DNA of 64,000 nt from Acholoe squamosa (GCA_949317995.1 OX439043.1:43033560-43097559); one strand, 5' to 3'; positions 1 through 15,100 are shown, counted from the first letter of the stretch. Numbers and translations are program-made. The notes: generated by a model not told the origin, from the letters alone.

Positions 1-57
1 ATACCCCTATAACACATCACCTATTGTGCCACCTTATTCTAATCTCATTGCTTACAG

Positions 58-184
58 GAGACACGACGTATTGTGGGCGCCCTCATCCAGCATATTGTGG
101 TGAATGAGCAGCTCCCTCTAGTTCTGGGAGCTGACGTGATGCAGCGCTACGACCTGGAACCACTCAAGGACAACTTCTACCTTG
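58..184 (+). CDS. Peroxidase exon a
   Basis: The exon runs from the AG acceptor at 56-57 to a GTGAGT donor at 185. It encodes 42 codons plus one base, beginning ETRRIVGALIQHIV and ending NFYL. This matches the conserved 'EARKIVGA..Q.I' helix that comes before the proximal-haem-ligand segment in animal peroxidases. It enters in phase 0, so an upstream exon must end on a whole codon. Confidence 0.9.
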
Positions 185-3100
185 GTGAGTGACTCCTCAG
201 AATGCTGAGTCTGTGCTCTGCAGGCTGTTTCTAATAATATGAATATGGCTTTTTCACGGTAGGTACCTTAGTACGCAGTCACTTGCCTTTTCAGTGGGGG
301 GGGGGTATCTGTGTGGAAAAAAGTGCTGTTCTCAGCACCTTTTTCATAGGATTAAGGATAGAGCACAGCACTCTTGCGTGGGCATTTAATTGTGTGGCAA
401 AATATCCTCTTGTGGTAGTTTGATACCTACTGAGAACACAGTACTTCCTAATGAAAGGTCACTTTATTTAAAGGTACTTAACATGATCTAGCTGGTTTAA
501 AACTTAGAAGTTAAACAAGACTTACCTTGGTAAAAGGTGAAGTTTGACTTAAAGTTTATAAGGGTTGCTAGCCTGCCTACGAAGAGAACAATGGAGAAGG
601 AGTCACATGATACCGTCCCATAATGCATCAGTATTTAAAGCTAGCTGGGTAACAAGGTAAATCCCCCAAAATGGGTCTTCTGCTAAACCAGAAGTCCACC
701 CAGAGAACAACGGGGTGGCTGAAACTTGATCAGATCGGGTGGGAACATTGTTTTCTTTGTCGGCAGTGGTTGCTATGCCGATGAAGTTTTCACAACAGAG
801 ATTTGAAAGCTGCCTTGTTACCCAGCTGGTAATGACAACATAGAGATGTGTAATTACCTAATTGAGTGCTGGAGGCCATGGAGAGCACTGTAGACTGGTA
901 CATGCTTCCATGGTCCTTGTGGATGGACCTTTTGTAGAACTTAGCAAAAGTGAATGCATTGGTCCATCTGCCCTGTTTCAGGATGTAATCTACAGGTAGT
1001 TTGCTGTAATCTGCCTTAGATACTGAGGCTCCTTTGGTGGAGTGTGCCTTGAAGTATTTGGAGACACCTGCTTCCCAAATGGTGTCTTTTATCCATCTGG
1101 ATATAGAACTACAGTCAATCTGTTTTTTAGTGGAACATAGTAACAACCAAAGTTGGTCTTTGCCACCTTCCCTGAAGAGTTCTGTTACTTTAAGATATCT
1201 CCTTAAAGTTCTGTAGGGGCATAGTACCCTGCCTTCAAACTTGTAGACATAAAACTTGTCTAAAGGTTTACCATCCTTGGTGTGTTTCAATTGTTTGTCT
1301 ACCAGTAGTATTATATCATTGTCAGTAAATACTATTGAGCTGGTTTTAAAGGCATGTGATGTTTGTGCCCTTTGAGCTGTTGCTAGTGCCAGCAGTAACA
1401 CAGTTTTGTATGTTAACTGCTTATATAGCTTTCCAATGGATGCCAAGACTTAAGCATAGTCAGTACTATGTCTGCATCCCAAGTGTGAGTATATCTGGCC
1501 TTGGGAGTTCTAACTATTGAAACTCTTTTGAGTTGTCTATATACTATTGAAACCCTTTGAGTTGTCTATATACATCTGGATGTGAACTTAGGGTTCTACC
1601 ATACTGACCTAACTCTATGTAAGCAGATAGTGCAGATCTAGCTGTGTTTATAGTGGTGTATGCTAATCCTTCATCGTAAAGGCTAGAGAAGATGTTCATT
1701 GCTTCTATGTGTGTGTGGGTTTTATGGGGTGTACCCTATTTTCCACATAATACTTTGTCCACTTTTCCAAATACACATTGTATTAAGTTGTATGACTCCA
1801 TGTATAGCCGGATGGTAGTGGGCATGGCACCCTGAGCCTGTAGTGCTCGCTCTCGATCCTCTATGCAACAAGGTCTAGGTGCCACAGATCCCCTGTGACT
1901 GGGTTCCTCAGTGGTGTCTTGGGAAGTCTCATCATCAACTTCGCTATCCTGTTCAGGAGGCCATACCAAGGTTGTGCTGCCCAGTTGGGTGTCACAATTG
2001 TTCCCTCCACGCCCTCTGCTAGGGCCTTCTGTATGACTCTCAGGTTTAGACTGAAAGGAGCGAAAGCATAACAGTCATTAGGCCAAGGCAAAGACAGTGC
2101 ATCTGTAACAGCTGCCACTGGGTCAGGTAGCCAGCTGTAGTAGCTTTCTAGTTTGAATGCTAGTCTAAAGGCAAAAAGGTTAATACTGTGATGTCCCCAT
2201 TTCATATGAATCTGTTCAAAGGTTGATTCAGGTATTTCCCATTCAGTGGGCCCTGCAGTTCTAGACTCCCTGTCTGCCTCCTCATTCTCTTTCCCTGGAA
2301 TGTGGGCTGCCTTTACCCATAGGTCTCTGCCTTCGTAGAATTATGGTTTTTGCTATGTCATCACAAGGTTGGTCTTTAGATCCTCCTTTGTGATTTACAT
2401 AAGCTACTGCTGTAGTGTTTTCAGATAAAGACCCGCTCGTCTTACTACATTACTATTTGGCATATATTTGTAGGCCAAGCAGTACTGCCATACTCTCTTA
2501 TTGTTAGTATGGTTTTTTCCCCTCTTTTTCTGGCTAGAGCTCTAGTCTTTTCTGACTCAAGATATCTGCAATGGACTTCCCCATAATCTAGGCCTTTAGA
2601 GTAGTCTACCATTAGACCCACTAGTCTTGCTACCTCTCTGATTACAACCTTCCTTCTATTCAAGAGTTGTTGTGCTAGGTCTTTTAACTTTTTGACCTTT
2701 TCTTCAGTAGGTGTAACCCTCATAGTGGTGGTGTTTATAACATACCCAAGGAAAGTGAGCTTTTTGGTTGGTGTGACTACACTCTTGTTTATGTGAATTT
2801 TGAACCCCAGGCTTACCAACAAAGACTGTAGTTTGGCCATGGTGTCAGCACATTGTTGTGCTGTTTCCCCCATAATGAATGTATCATCCATGTACCTTGT
2901 TTTTGCAACTCTGCAAAGGCTGGTTTTAGGACCTTAGTAAAAGTTCTTAGTGCTTATGCTAGTCCATTCAGCAGGCATGTATATTGATATAACATTCCCC
3001 CCATTTGAATCTAAGAATCTTTTTGTCGGTATCTGATACGGTACGCTGTAATAAGCATCAGAAAGATCTAAAGAACCTAAAAAGGCGTCTTTCTGCACCA

Positions 3101-6100
3101 TGTCTATGGCTGGCTGTAGGCTTGTCATTTGTAAATGTCTATAGACTACTGAAGAATTCAGTTCTGACAGATCTAAAATTAGTCTGTGTTTACCATTTGG
3201 TTTAGGCCTAAGAAAAATGTTTAAAATAAACTGTCCTTTTTCTGGTTGGCATGTTTCTATTATGCCTTTGTCCTGGTGTTCTTTCACAACTTGGTCAGTA
3301 ATTTCTCTATTTTCCTCAGACACTAGGTAGGGCCTAGGAGCTGTCTCTTGCATGGGAGTTTCCCACAAGTCAACCTTCACCCCATGAACAGATTCTATGA
3401 TGAAGGAATCATGTGTTAATTTTAACCATTGGTTTACATGTTTTTTAGTGCCACCCAGTACAAATGTACCAAACCCTAATTTTTCATTTGCTGCTGGTTA
3501 CAGGAGCAATTGTCCCTTTGTTGGGTATTTTGTTTTTATGCAAATTATTATTAACACTCACCTGGTCTAGTGAGACCCTCCTTCAGAAAAACCCGAAGTT
3601 TTGGGCTTCTTTTTGTGGTGGTTGGGCTTGTGCTTGGGCTTGTGGTGCTTGTCCTTATTGTACATGTTGGACGAGGACTCCCCAGCATATGAGTGCCTGT
3701 TCCTCCAGTCACTGGGCTGGTGCTTCTTGAACTTGTTGACATTTTTATCTTCTTTTTCAAGTTTATCCATGGCTAATACGATATCATCGCCGTCCAACCA
3801 CTGAGACGTTGGTGGATTTTCATCAGTGAGCAGGTTGCCTACCTTTTCTGACAGTCCTAACTTTAGGATGTCACGTCTCAGGTTTGTCATGTCTGACATG
3901 GTCCTGGTCATGACAATGTTAGCATCACAGGCATTGATGACTAACTTAGTGTACTTGTCAGTCTTGTCACATACAGCAGGGTCAGTGTTCTGCTTAGCCC
4001 ATATTTTAAACTCCTCCATGGCCGCATCTTGCCTAGCCATGGCTGTCATAGTGGCGGACATGTTGGTCTGAAGTTCAGCCATGCATTTGTCCAGCGCATG
4101 CATTTGCTTCAGCTGGGGCACTTTTAACTCCAGCGCGTTTGCCGGTCTGTGGAAATTGTCCCTCTTTTCTTTAATGATACTGAGATCAAAAAAGGACCCA
4201 CAAGCCTTTTTGAAGATGCTAATGAATTTCTCCGGAAGATCTTTGCTTGTAGGATCCCCTCCCTCTAGCTGAACCTCAATGCTCTTGTAGTAAGCTTCCA
4301 GGTCGTCCCCAGAATCTGGGTCACCGCCATCTTGGCCGGAGTTGTGGTCATCGCCTAGACCATCGCCAAGAATTTGTATCATTCTACATTAAATGTCACA
4401 GAAAAAAATCTTTTGACAATTTCTTGACTAAACCTTGTATGTTTATATTTAAGATCATCAGACATATTTGGGACTCAAAATGTGAGTTGTCACCGGCAAA
4501 ACAAAATTTTCCTGTATAAACTAATAACATACAAAATTCCTTAAGTATGGGAGGCTATGCATACAGAAAATATGAAATCCTGTGACAAGAATAGGTAGAA
4601 TGCCAATTTATCACACATAAAGTGTTGATAAAGATGGGTTATTTCATATAAGTTAGGAATATAAGCAAATATTGTCATATTTGGCACTTTCAATTTTTGC
4701 TGCCAGGTGGAGTTGGCATAGATCGTGCCTTTAAATAGTAATCACCGCTAATAAGGCCCCTCAATGTCTCAATACAGTCTAGAGCACGACCACAGGCATG
4801 ATCAAGTGCATTATTCCCGTTATAACACAGAAAAATCACCCATCAGCCACCTGACAACACATGAATGTCAATTGTGAAGTCTAAAGGTGAGATAAAGTTG
4901 ACACTCCTTTGCCAGGAGTGCATTATCCATCTAGATAATGCATGGTCAATCAGTCAATCAGAATGCAGCATTCAGGATAATGCACTCTGACTTTGCCCAG
5001 CAGTGTCATAACTAGGAAATAAGGCATGGGGCATGACCGAGGGAATGATCTAGATTGTAGTGAGACATCGAGGGGTCTGTACTGGGAGTGCAATATCAAT
5101 CTAGATAACGCACGGCCAACCAGCCAATCAGAATGCAGCATGGAGGATAATGCACCACAGCTTTGCCCTGCCATGTTTAAATTTAAACCACAGTAACATG
5201 TGTGCTTTGTCGCTGAAATAGGTTGTTTTCCTTTCCCTCATTTTGTCAAAAATCAATGATTTCCGCTTTGGCTTCGTATTTGATATAAATGGATAATCAT
5301 CTGCCCCTTGATGTAGATGTCCAACGATGATAGACTAGGACCTAGACTAGGAGAACAGGAATAGGCATACTCACATTATATCATAATCATCATATCTTGT
5401 ACGGTACGACATAATTCAAACAAAAGAACATAATTGAAATCCTATTCATGAACCACAGGCTACGATCCAAGCTTCAACCCACAAATTGCCCAGGGCTTCT
5501 CCTCCGCCGCCTACAGATTTGGACATACTCTAATCCAGGATCGTTTTCACCGGACAAACTACAAATACCACCAGGATAACTCAGTCATGCTGACCGACGT
5601 GAGTACCTCACATTGATAAGACCATTTTTTTTCAGCTGCATTCCATCCTAAACGGACTACTGACTGCATGGCTACCATTTGGATATTGCTAAATTTGTCG
5701 TTTTCATTTTGTAACTGAAATTCACATAATGCGACTTCTGGTATTAAGAGAATCTCGCTATGCCCTTTCAAGAACAACAATATATAACCTAGATATCATC
5801 ACTCTCCATCTTATGGAGTTCACTTAGTACATCCTATACCCTACGATGGACCTGAAAAGGTTTCGAAGTGCAATTTCGATCTTTGTTATGCATGTGTTAA
5901 TTCATGTTGATAATTATGGAAAACTGTCCTCTATCCAGCCAATTGTAAGCTGTTGGACAAGTTCCCCCAGAGCTTATTAATGAATTGCAATATATTGGTA
6001 ACCTCAGTAGATTCAATCTCTAGCATTGTGCACAAATGATAATCTATAAGGTTATCTTGGAAGAAACTAAGAACAACCAGTAATATGTCTCGAAGACACC

Positions 6101-9100
6101 ATATCTTTGTCTAAATGGTATACACATGTGTCTGGACTCTGGTATTGACGCTAGCATAGGCCTACCTGCCTTTAGGTTAGTCCAGTGTTAAAACTGACTG
6201 ACCATAAAAATGGTTTGAGTTAGATGATTTTCTACTTTTCTCACAAAATTTTATGGCACTTCAGATTTGGGACATTTTAGTCCTCATTAAGCATACGTGG
6301 TTTGTAGTATCAATGCATGCATGGAGTGCACACATAGATTATATCAAATATTATCTCAATGATAGAGTATCTAGCAATCCCTTTTGTACCTACATAGAAT
6401 ACTTTTTTAGATCATCAGAATCTCTTGCTGTCATTCTACACTGACAACTTCTGTAAATTTACAGCAGTAGTTGCTAGAACCAGAGTTGCCAGCAAAAGGT
6501 TTCTGTAAGTCTACAGTTCAGACAAAATATTGCTTTTTATTTACAAGACATTTTTCTGTAATTTTACAGCATATTTTGTTGTTAATTTACAGCATATGTT
6601 CCTGTAGATCTGAATTGATCGTGCTGAATGATCACAGTAACTGTTAGTGTATTATTACTGTGGATTGTGCTGTAAAATTACAGTGACTCACTTCCTGTAA
6701 ATTTACAGCAAAAGGAGCTGGAACCAGAGTTGCCAGCAACTGTTGCTGTAAAATAACCATGGCTACTACTACGAGTGATGGGCCTTCAGGCTATTTCCAA
6801 TGGGATTTTAGAGATTTTAAGTCTTTGTTAGGGATTGAGTTCTATCAACGTAAAGGTCTGCTGCTGTCACATTTATGCTGTCTGGAAGGATTAGGATTAG
6901 GGCAAGCTGCCATCTGGTTGTAATAGCATTATGTACACACAGCTCACTATGGCATTCCATTTTTCATACTATTGCACACCACTAAATGTTTTTTCATTAC
7001 CTTTCCTGGAGGTTAATTCAAAAGGTCTTGGGACTTCTAACCCTGTGATCTTAGTGTGGGCACATATCATAAGACCTAGCCAGTCTACCCTATCTAATGC
7101 AGTGGTTGCAGGCCAGTCAGGCACAACAAGTCCTGAGATCCCTTCACTATTCCTTTTCCAGCCGTAAGATCACTGCCATCTTAGTGAAATAATTGCATAG
7201 TGAACACTCCTGCTGTCAAGAGTGAATGTCCCTGCTGTATACATATAGAGGGGAGGGAGGACATTTGCTGACAGTCCTTGAGGGCTCTTCAGGCTACTCA
7301 GGCATGAAGTGCACTTGACTACTGTACAAGGTCAACTGCACCCTATACTCTATAAGTAGCTCATATAGGAAGGGGGAAACTTGTGTTATCACTATTGTAA
7401 GAAGGAGTGTTTCCACTGCTATTCTTTTACTATGGGCCTCTTGCCCCTGTGCACAGTGTGTCCTACATGGAATGGTGTAGGAGGGCTAAGGCCAAGATCA
7501 CTGCGATCTTAGTGCTGGCTGTGAAAAGGCGAGACAATCTACTCTTAAGATCGCTTAATTGGATAAGGCAGAATAATTCCTAAGATCACTGAAGTAGCGA
7601 TGCCTGGACCTTTTGAATTACCCTCCAGGACACTTAAGGAAAAGAGTGCAAAAACCTTAGCGATTGTTAAATACCAAATGGAAATAGCTGAAAAGGCTTA
7701 TTGAAATTAAAACGTAATTGAGCCATCTTCTTATTCAAGAGACTAAATCTTCAGAAATGGTCATTGTTACTGGGTCTTTTTCCATGATGACTACGTGCTT
7801 TCCACCATTGAAGTAGGTCATGATTAAGCAGGGAGCAATGAGAACCAGTTCAATGCTAAGAACTCTAGCTTCCCTTCTAGGTACTCTTATCTATAAATTG
7901 GCCACTACTATATTTTAGAAATGAAGAATCTATGTCTCTGTCTGCCGTTACATAGCTGGGTACTTTAAGAGAACTGGAATTCTTGTAAACCTGGCAGTCA
8001 AGATCACATACCATATGAGAAGGTAATATATGGGTAAAACATTTCAAAATTGACACTTTTCATGCTTTCCCAACGGCATGCAACTGTCGGGGAAAAGCCA
8101 TCTTAACAATTGTACTTTGCACTGTATGATTCAACAAGGAACAACATAGGTTTCAGTAAGATATCTATTTTGGTCTGTCAAGTGAGACACTTGAAATGTA
8201 TTGGCCTCTCAAATTGAAAAAAAAGTAGCCCACGTTTACGTTATAGTACCACATATAGCCTATAGAAAACAATACTATATAACATTTTGCACTCCCTACC
8301 ATATTCTCTCCTTTTTATGTCAACATCTCTGGAGGTTAATTCAAAAGGTCCTGGGATTTTTACCCCTGCGATCTTAGCATAGGCATATATCATAAGACCT
8401 AGCCAGTCTACCCTATCTAATGCAGTGGTTGCAGGCCAGTCAGTCACAGCAAGTCCTGAGATCCCTTCACTATTCCTTTTCCAGCCATAAGATCACTGCA
8501 ATCGTAGTGAAATAATTGCATAGTGGTTTCCCCTGAGTACAACAGCACTCACAGGCAACACTCCTGCTCCCAAGAGTGAATGAACCTGCTGTATATATAT
8601 AGAGGGGAGGGAGGATGTTTGCTGAGAGTCCTTGAGGGCTCTTCAGGCTACTGAGGCATGAAGTGCACTTGAGTACTGTATAGAGTAAACTGCACCCTAT
8701 ACTCTATAAGTAGCTCATATAGGGGGGGGGGACACTTGTGTAATCACTATTGTGAGAAGGAATGTTTCCACTGCTATTCTTTCACTATGGGCCTCTTGCC
8801 CCTGTGCACAGTGTGTTCTACTTGGAATGGTATAGGAGGGCTGAGGCTAAGATCACTGTGATCTTAGTGCTGGCTGTGAAAAGGCAAGACAGTCTAATCT
8901 TAAGATTGCTTAATTGGATAAGGCAGAATAATTCCTAAGATAGCTCAGGTAGCGATCCCAGGGCCTTTTGAATTAACCTCCAGATATTTCACTGGGACTT
9001 TGTCACTTATGCCACAACAATATTATACCATAACAGGCAAAACTTAGTATAATCATATTTATATCTAATAACCTACACCAACCATTGGGCCATATTCCCA

Positions 9101-12100
9101 AATAACCAAGAACATCTGGAGCTTGTTGCTCCTATGGACAGTAGGTACCCTCTTTTCAAAAGAAGTCACACTCTGCATAACCATTCAACTTGCACTCACC
9201 ACATTAGTCTGAAAAGTCACCTGTCTTGTTTAAAACAGATAGAGCAGCACTCTCAGGTACCTACTCATGTCACACACTCTATAGTATATCATACTGACTG
9301 ACTTCTCCCAACTAGGTACCTACTCAAATTCCCCTTTTTAGCACCATACTTGAATGACCACTTGTGAGCAACAAAAGGGACACGTTATAGGCACATGAAA
9401 AGAAAGGACTGGAAAGGAGGGCATTTTTAGCCAGCTCTTCCTTTTACTATAGGAGCAACACCCTCCTGTGTGTCTAACTTGCCAATGGGCAAAGCGCATG
9501 GAGCATCCTTGCCTATCTGCATGCAGCAATTGTCACGCTTATTATCTGAAATTTGAAATTACTCATGGATGCTTGACATACACTCTTTAGCAGTTAACTC
9601 TGTATTAAAATGCTAAAATACAAATTCATGTTCCCCTGTCTGTTATGGCCATTTGCTGATGATGCTTTCCTATAAAATTCTGTTTTGGGCTACTAGTACT
9701 GTGAAATTTCTCTCACATTTTCCTCTTACAATGCTTCATTACTCTAGTGTGTCAGTGTAATCTCTTCGTACCTGACCATTATGCAGCGATGATGAAAATT
9801 CCTCTCAGAGATCATGACATCTTATTCCACTGCTATCACTGCATGTGTAGTATGTTGCTGGACGACGTTTACTACTTTCCAGACCAAAAGCTGTTCCAGA
9901 AAATCTCACTTTCTCGTAAGCTTCAGTAACATGACTGCTGCTGTGTTTTTATACCATTTAGGGAAAACGTTTTCCCTCCTTCTAATCTATCCATATTCTA
10001 ACATAAGATGTCTCTAATTGATATGCATCCTGCCATCAAGTTATTTTTCCTGTTTATAGTTGTATTTTCATACCCTATTTTTCCCTAGAATCGGTTACAT
10101 CCAGCTCCATATATGCTCTGAAGTGTTCCGAGAACATCAGGGTTTATAGAATGATAAAATCAGTAACCTATGGGCAACTAGAGGGGAGCCTTTTTATGCT
10201 CAGGCCACAAGCCTGTAGGACTGTATAACATATTCCTCTTCCCCTTACAGGTTACGTGGGAGAGGTATGGCTGTTTAACTAATCTTATCTTTTTTTTCGT
10301 TTTCCCTCAGGCCTTTAGACGCCCGGTTCATGTCTATGACACGGGTAGGGGTGGGGTGGACTCATTACTAAGGGGACTTTGTGACTTTGAGGCCCAGAGC
10401 TTTGACAGGTTCTTCACTAACCAGATCACTAGAAGCCTCTTCACTGAGCGTCCTCCCAATGGTCCCGGTATGGACCTGTTATCTCTCAACATACAACGAG
10501 GCCGAGACCACGGCATTCCTGGTGAGTAGATGTACATATGTGGCATAATTAATACTGAAACGGAGGCTATTGTGAGGGGCCTATTGGGGAAAATTTGTTG
10601 GTACAAGAACCTGCATGGAGTTGTGGTGCAATTTGAAGAGATGCTGATTTATCTTATAGGCCCCTCAGAAACTCATTGCTGGTGTTACAAAGGTTACGGC
10701 TCAGGAGAGGAGTGTGAGGCCTCTCTGTCTCGAAACTTAGTTCACTTTTTAATCTTAAATCTTCTCCTAATATGACATCAAAATATGTTATTATAATGTC
10801 ACCACAGCAAGCTAGGGTTTATTCCTCATTTACACACCATTTTTCAGAACTAAAACTAGGATAGTTTTACCAAAATAGCTTAATTTACATATTTCCCCAC
10901 AGTTTTGGTATAGCAAAATCAGTTTCTGAATTTCTTTGTGAAATGTCCTTATAAAGATGAGCCATATATAATGAAATGATAGATTAATACACGATATTTG
11001 TTTTATCTAATTGGTGTTCAATAAGGTAGTAAAGACTAAATGTAATAGCACAAAAATAGTAGAGTGGCTTCCATACTCTTGCATCTGACCCCTGTGACCC
11101 CAATAATGTCTGCACATGTGAGTGTCATGGTACAATGCCTACAGGTGAAGTAAGTGTTATTGGCTGTGACAGGCCCATTAACCTGCATAATTGATAGTCA
11201 TGGCCCAGTGCACACACCATGGTACCAAGATTCCAGTACAGCCTATGGTACTAGAATCCTGGTACAGACTAAAAAAGGAATGATGTACCTGGTGTGTCCT
11301 AATAACATCTCCCCGTCCTCAACCTGTTCATTCTGTGTTTTGAAAGTATCAAGTGCTATCATTTTCAGGTTACAACTTTTACAGAGAACTCTGTGGTTTA
11401 AAGAGGGCGAAGACATTTGAAGATTTATCCAAAGAAATACCCGATTCAAAGACACGGGCCATTCTAAGGAGAATGTACAAGTAGGTGGTCGTAATCGAGA
11501 TAAGTCATTAGTGTTCCTCTATGTCATACTGCTTATTTCTGTTCAGTCTGGCTATTCCTGTGTGTAAAAAGGGATGGACAGCTATATTTTGTGTAGTATC
11601 AATTATATTCAAAGTGGCAATATCAATGTCACTTTGTCCAGTATATGTAACATCAATTCAAATATAACCATTTCTGTATACACCTATACCTGTCATTTAA
11701 GTGAAATAACCCAAAGTGTCTTTTCAAACCAGGTACACCCCATGTGTCTATATCCAAATTGATATTGGGAATTAGGGAATTGACAATATTATATATTATA
11801 TAGCTCACATAGCCATTATCAGCTGGGGGCCGCCATTAGACCCCGACTCCACTATGACTAACACCTTCAGCCCCCGAATCCGCAGTTTATGCCAGGGATG
11901 CCTCCCATTGGTCAATAATACAATAGCCATGTGCCGTATATCCACTACTGTTATACTACAACCGGATAACACTACTGGTTCTCATCTGTGGCCGGGACCG
12001 TGTACTGCGATATGTGTGGGTTGTATGTATCTTATATTACTGCTACTAGGTATTCTCCAATACACAACAGGAAGAAAAAAAAAACATGTTTTCGCATCCC

Positions 12101-15100
12101 TCACACACACCTATAGACTAAGTGTAGACTCCTGATATCAAGCATCATCTCATATCCTGCAAGAGCACAGTTATGTCTTCGAGCTCCGAGAGGAATGTGT
12201 AGGGCATTTATATGCAGCAAACGTGGTATTACATAGGGCAAACATTAACCATTTTGTCCTATGCTGCCACCCTTGGGGCCTTTATGCGACAAAGCCGACA
12301 TTAAAAGGCAAATATTGTTTAAACAGCAAACAGCTCTTATAAATCAAAACGGTTAATTCTTATACTGTACTATAGTAGCCAACAGATTTAAAAGTTTTTG
12401 ATGACACATTTGATTGTTACCCATCAGGAAGTAATCAATTGATACAAAAAGGGCTTAGACGTTAATGATAATCTGGTTATGATTATTTAATGCGTAGCTA
12501 ATTATTATCAAAAACGACCATCAAAGTTCTGTATTCCCAAACTGGCCTCACTGCTCAAAACGTTAGACCGATAATACACTGTTTTTATGTTACTTTATTT
12601 TTTTGAGCCTGTAAGGATGAGTAAGTCGCCGAAGAACACCTTCTCCTATATGATAGCCGCTCTTAATAGGCAAAGCTTCAGCATATGACATTCTTTTTAC
12701 TAAAACACCACTACCTTTAAATAAATCCATGTGAAACAACATCCGAAACTGGTTTTACATTTGGACACACATGTAAAATCTCTACAGTGTTTTGCTATGT
12801 TACCCTGAAAAAAAAAGAAGAAAAGGAACGTTTCTGTCAGCATTTAAATGCATCTCACCATGCATTGTTGAAATAAACACGTCCATAAGGACTTTAACAG
12901 GCTGTACGAGTAGGACTGCCCTGGCAGCTTCCTAATTACCTCTACCTAATTGAGGATACCCACTTGGCATAAAAATGTTTTTTTACGTTAAAAACGTTTT
13001 TATTGGTTTCCCTATTGGTTATTTGGTTGAAAATTGGTTTTATAAACGTTTTTTTTTTGCCAAGTGGGTAGGTTAACCTCGAGACGTCCAAATGCATTGA
13101 GTCTGCCCTATGGACAGCAATCACGTGCTTCTAGCTCGTACCACTGATGAAATTTAGATCCTAACATTATGGGAGTTTTCATCAATGCTTGGGCCAGAGG
13201 CAGCTGATTTCTAGATGCATCTGATTTCAGCGAGCGTCGTTTTCAGCTAGGTCATGAGGTCACATGCAGCCCGTCGGCTACCGGTGTGCACTGATAGTGG
13301 AATTAAAAAGATGTGGGATTAATTGCGAACCACATAATCATACAACAAGCTCTAATATAACTAAAATGCCGGGGAGGGCTAAGGATACTGTCCCTAAGCC
13401 GTCCATCAATATATAGCCTGTCAGTCATCAGTGGTTCTTCAGCTGCCTACTAGCAGGTGATTTCCGTCATCACCGGCCCAGCTTGAGGTGGGTTAAAATG
13501 TGTCCATAAGGGACACTAAGTCGTTCACCTGCCACCTACACTGGTAAAAACCTAAAGTTTCTGACAAAATGACGTGTCTACTTAGGTCAACCTAGTTTTG
13601 ACACAGAGAGCACACATCACTAGGACAAGTGCACATGTCTAGCATGAAACACACTTTAAACCTCACATGATTTGATATGCCTGAGAATGCCATGTCATTT
13701 GTGAGTTGAAAAGGGTCACAGCCATGTCGGAGGCATGTTGACATAAATGAAGTGACTGTCAGTTCATAAAATCCCATGGAAGTGACAATGAAGTACTTGA
13801 TTCCGTGATGATTAACTAGCAATTCTACGAGAAATCTCTAAATTTGGTTGTAGATTCTAAACTTTGAAATTGCTGCTGATTCCAATGTTGAAATAAGTGA
13901 TGGAATATTGATATGACAAAAGTTTTGGAAATGTAACACGGACAAGGCCCTTGTGTTTAAAATTGAGTCTAGTAGATCAAATAATCCAATGGACCTGTAG
14001 GTTATGTATGTATATGTCTCAGACAGTAGTGATGGGGAATGTGTACATGAGCGGACGTCTCATTGTGAATCTACCCTACATTTAGATCTAGCAGTTATAG
14101 TAAGGCATAATTAGAGCATGTTATACAAATTTCAGACATTTCTTTTTCTGTCTTCTCCCAGACATGTGGATGACATAGACTTGTTCCCAGGCGGGGTATC
14201 AGAAAGAGGTGTACGAGGCGGCCTGGTAGGACCTACATTTGCCTGCATCCTTGGAGACCAGTTCCAGCATGCCAAGAGAGGGGACAGGTTCTGGTATGAG
14301 AATTTCAATGGAGTTGGGTTTACCAATGGTAAGGTGTTTGCAATTTCATAGTTTTTTTTTCAAGCACGACCGGATTTGTCTCAGATTAAATGAATGCTTA
14401 AGTTATCATCATGACGGTGTATCTGAAAAGAACAATACTGGCGCTTGCAATGTATAAGGGCATTGATGATGTACTAGTTGAAATCTGTCAAATATCCATC
14501 AGACCAGCTCTGTCACAGGGTCAAATTATAGGTTCTTCAAACAGATCAGCAATAATATATTTCTACCACATGAGCATTGCGGAATTGAGTGACAGACCCT
14601 GAAATTAGCAACTTAAGTAGTCTGTTTGTACCAGGGATTGCAAGTTAAATCTGACCCGTTGTTGACTTTATGCTGCTCAATCTGAAGACACTACTTTATA
14701 AGTGTACATGAGTAATAAGCCATGATTATTATAGCCTACCAACGCAGCTAACATACCGATTGTATTCAGCAGGTATACACTGTTTCTCTTCACAGCACAA
14801 CTGACCGAGATCAGGAAGATCAGATTGTCGCGGATTCTCTGCGCAAACGGAGATTATTTAGACAGCATCCAGCCCTACGCCATGATGAAGCCATTTAGGG
14901 AGGTCTACTCCCACCTAGAGTAAGTCATCTTCAATTTCTATGTATAAAAACGGATTTTTCTTTTCGCTAGGCCTTTTATCAATCAAAATTTGAACATTTT
15001 GGTGGCACTATCCTCATGACTCATTTGCCATCATGATACAACTCACTTTAAAAGAGTCGCCATGCACTCAAAACCTACAGGCTCCAAAACTCGTCAGTAC

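Larger units (their letters stand above)
640..4390 (-). mobile_element. Decayed DIRS-like (tyrosine-recombinase) retrotransposon in peroxidase intron 1
   Basis: Reading the minus strand from 4382 to 790 gives a gag-like frame, a reverse transcriptase with a Y-M-D-D box, an RNase H/linker segment and a tyrosine-recombinase-like frame. This is the gene order of DIRS-type elements, which integrate with a tyrosine recombinase rather than a DDE integrase. The RT has a frameshift and an in-frame stop near 2930-3000, and the recombinase N-terminus is split by a short tandem duplication at about 1507-1575, so the copy is dead. A 15-bp inverted repeat (644-658 and 812-826, arm AGCTGGGTAACAAGG) lies at the left end and may be part of the terminal or internal complementary repeats of this class. 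The exact ends were not found. Confidence 0.8.

Noticed and set aside
9747..10017. Open frames in intron 2 before exon c
   Set aside because: They lack splice borders in phase with the peroxidase exons and have no recognisable motif; exons b and c already join in frame.
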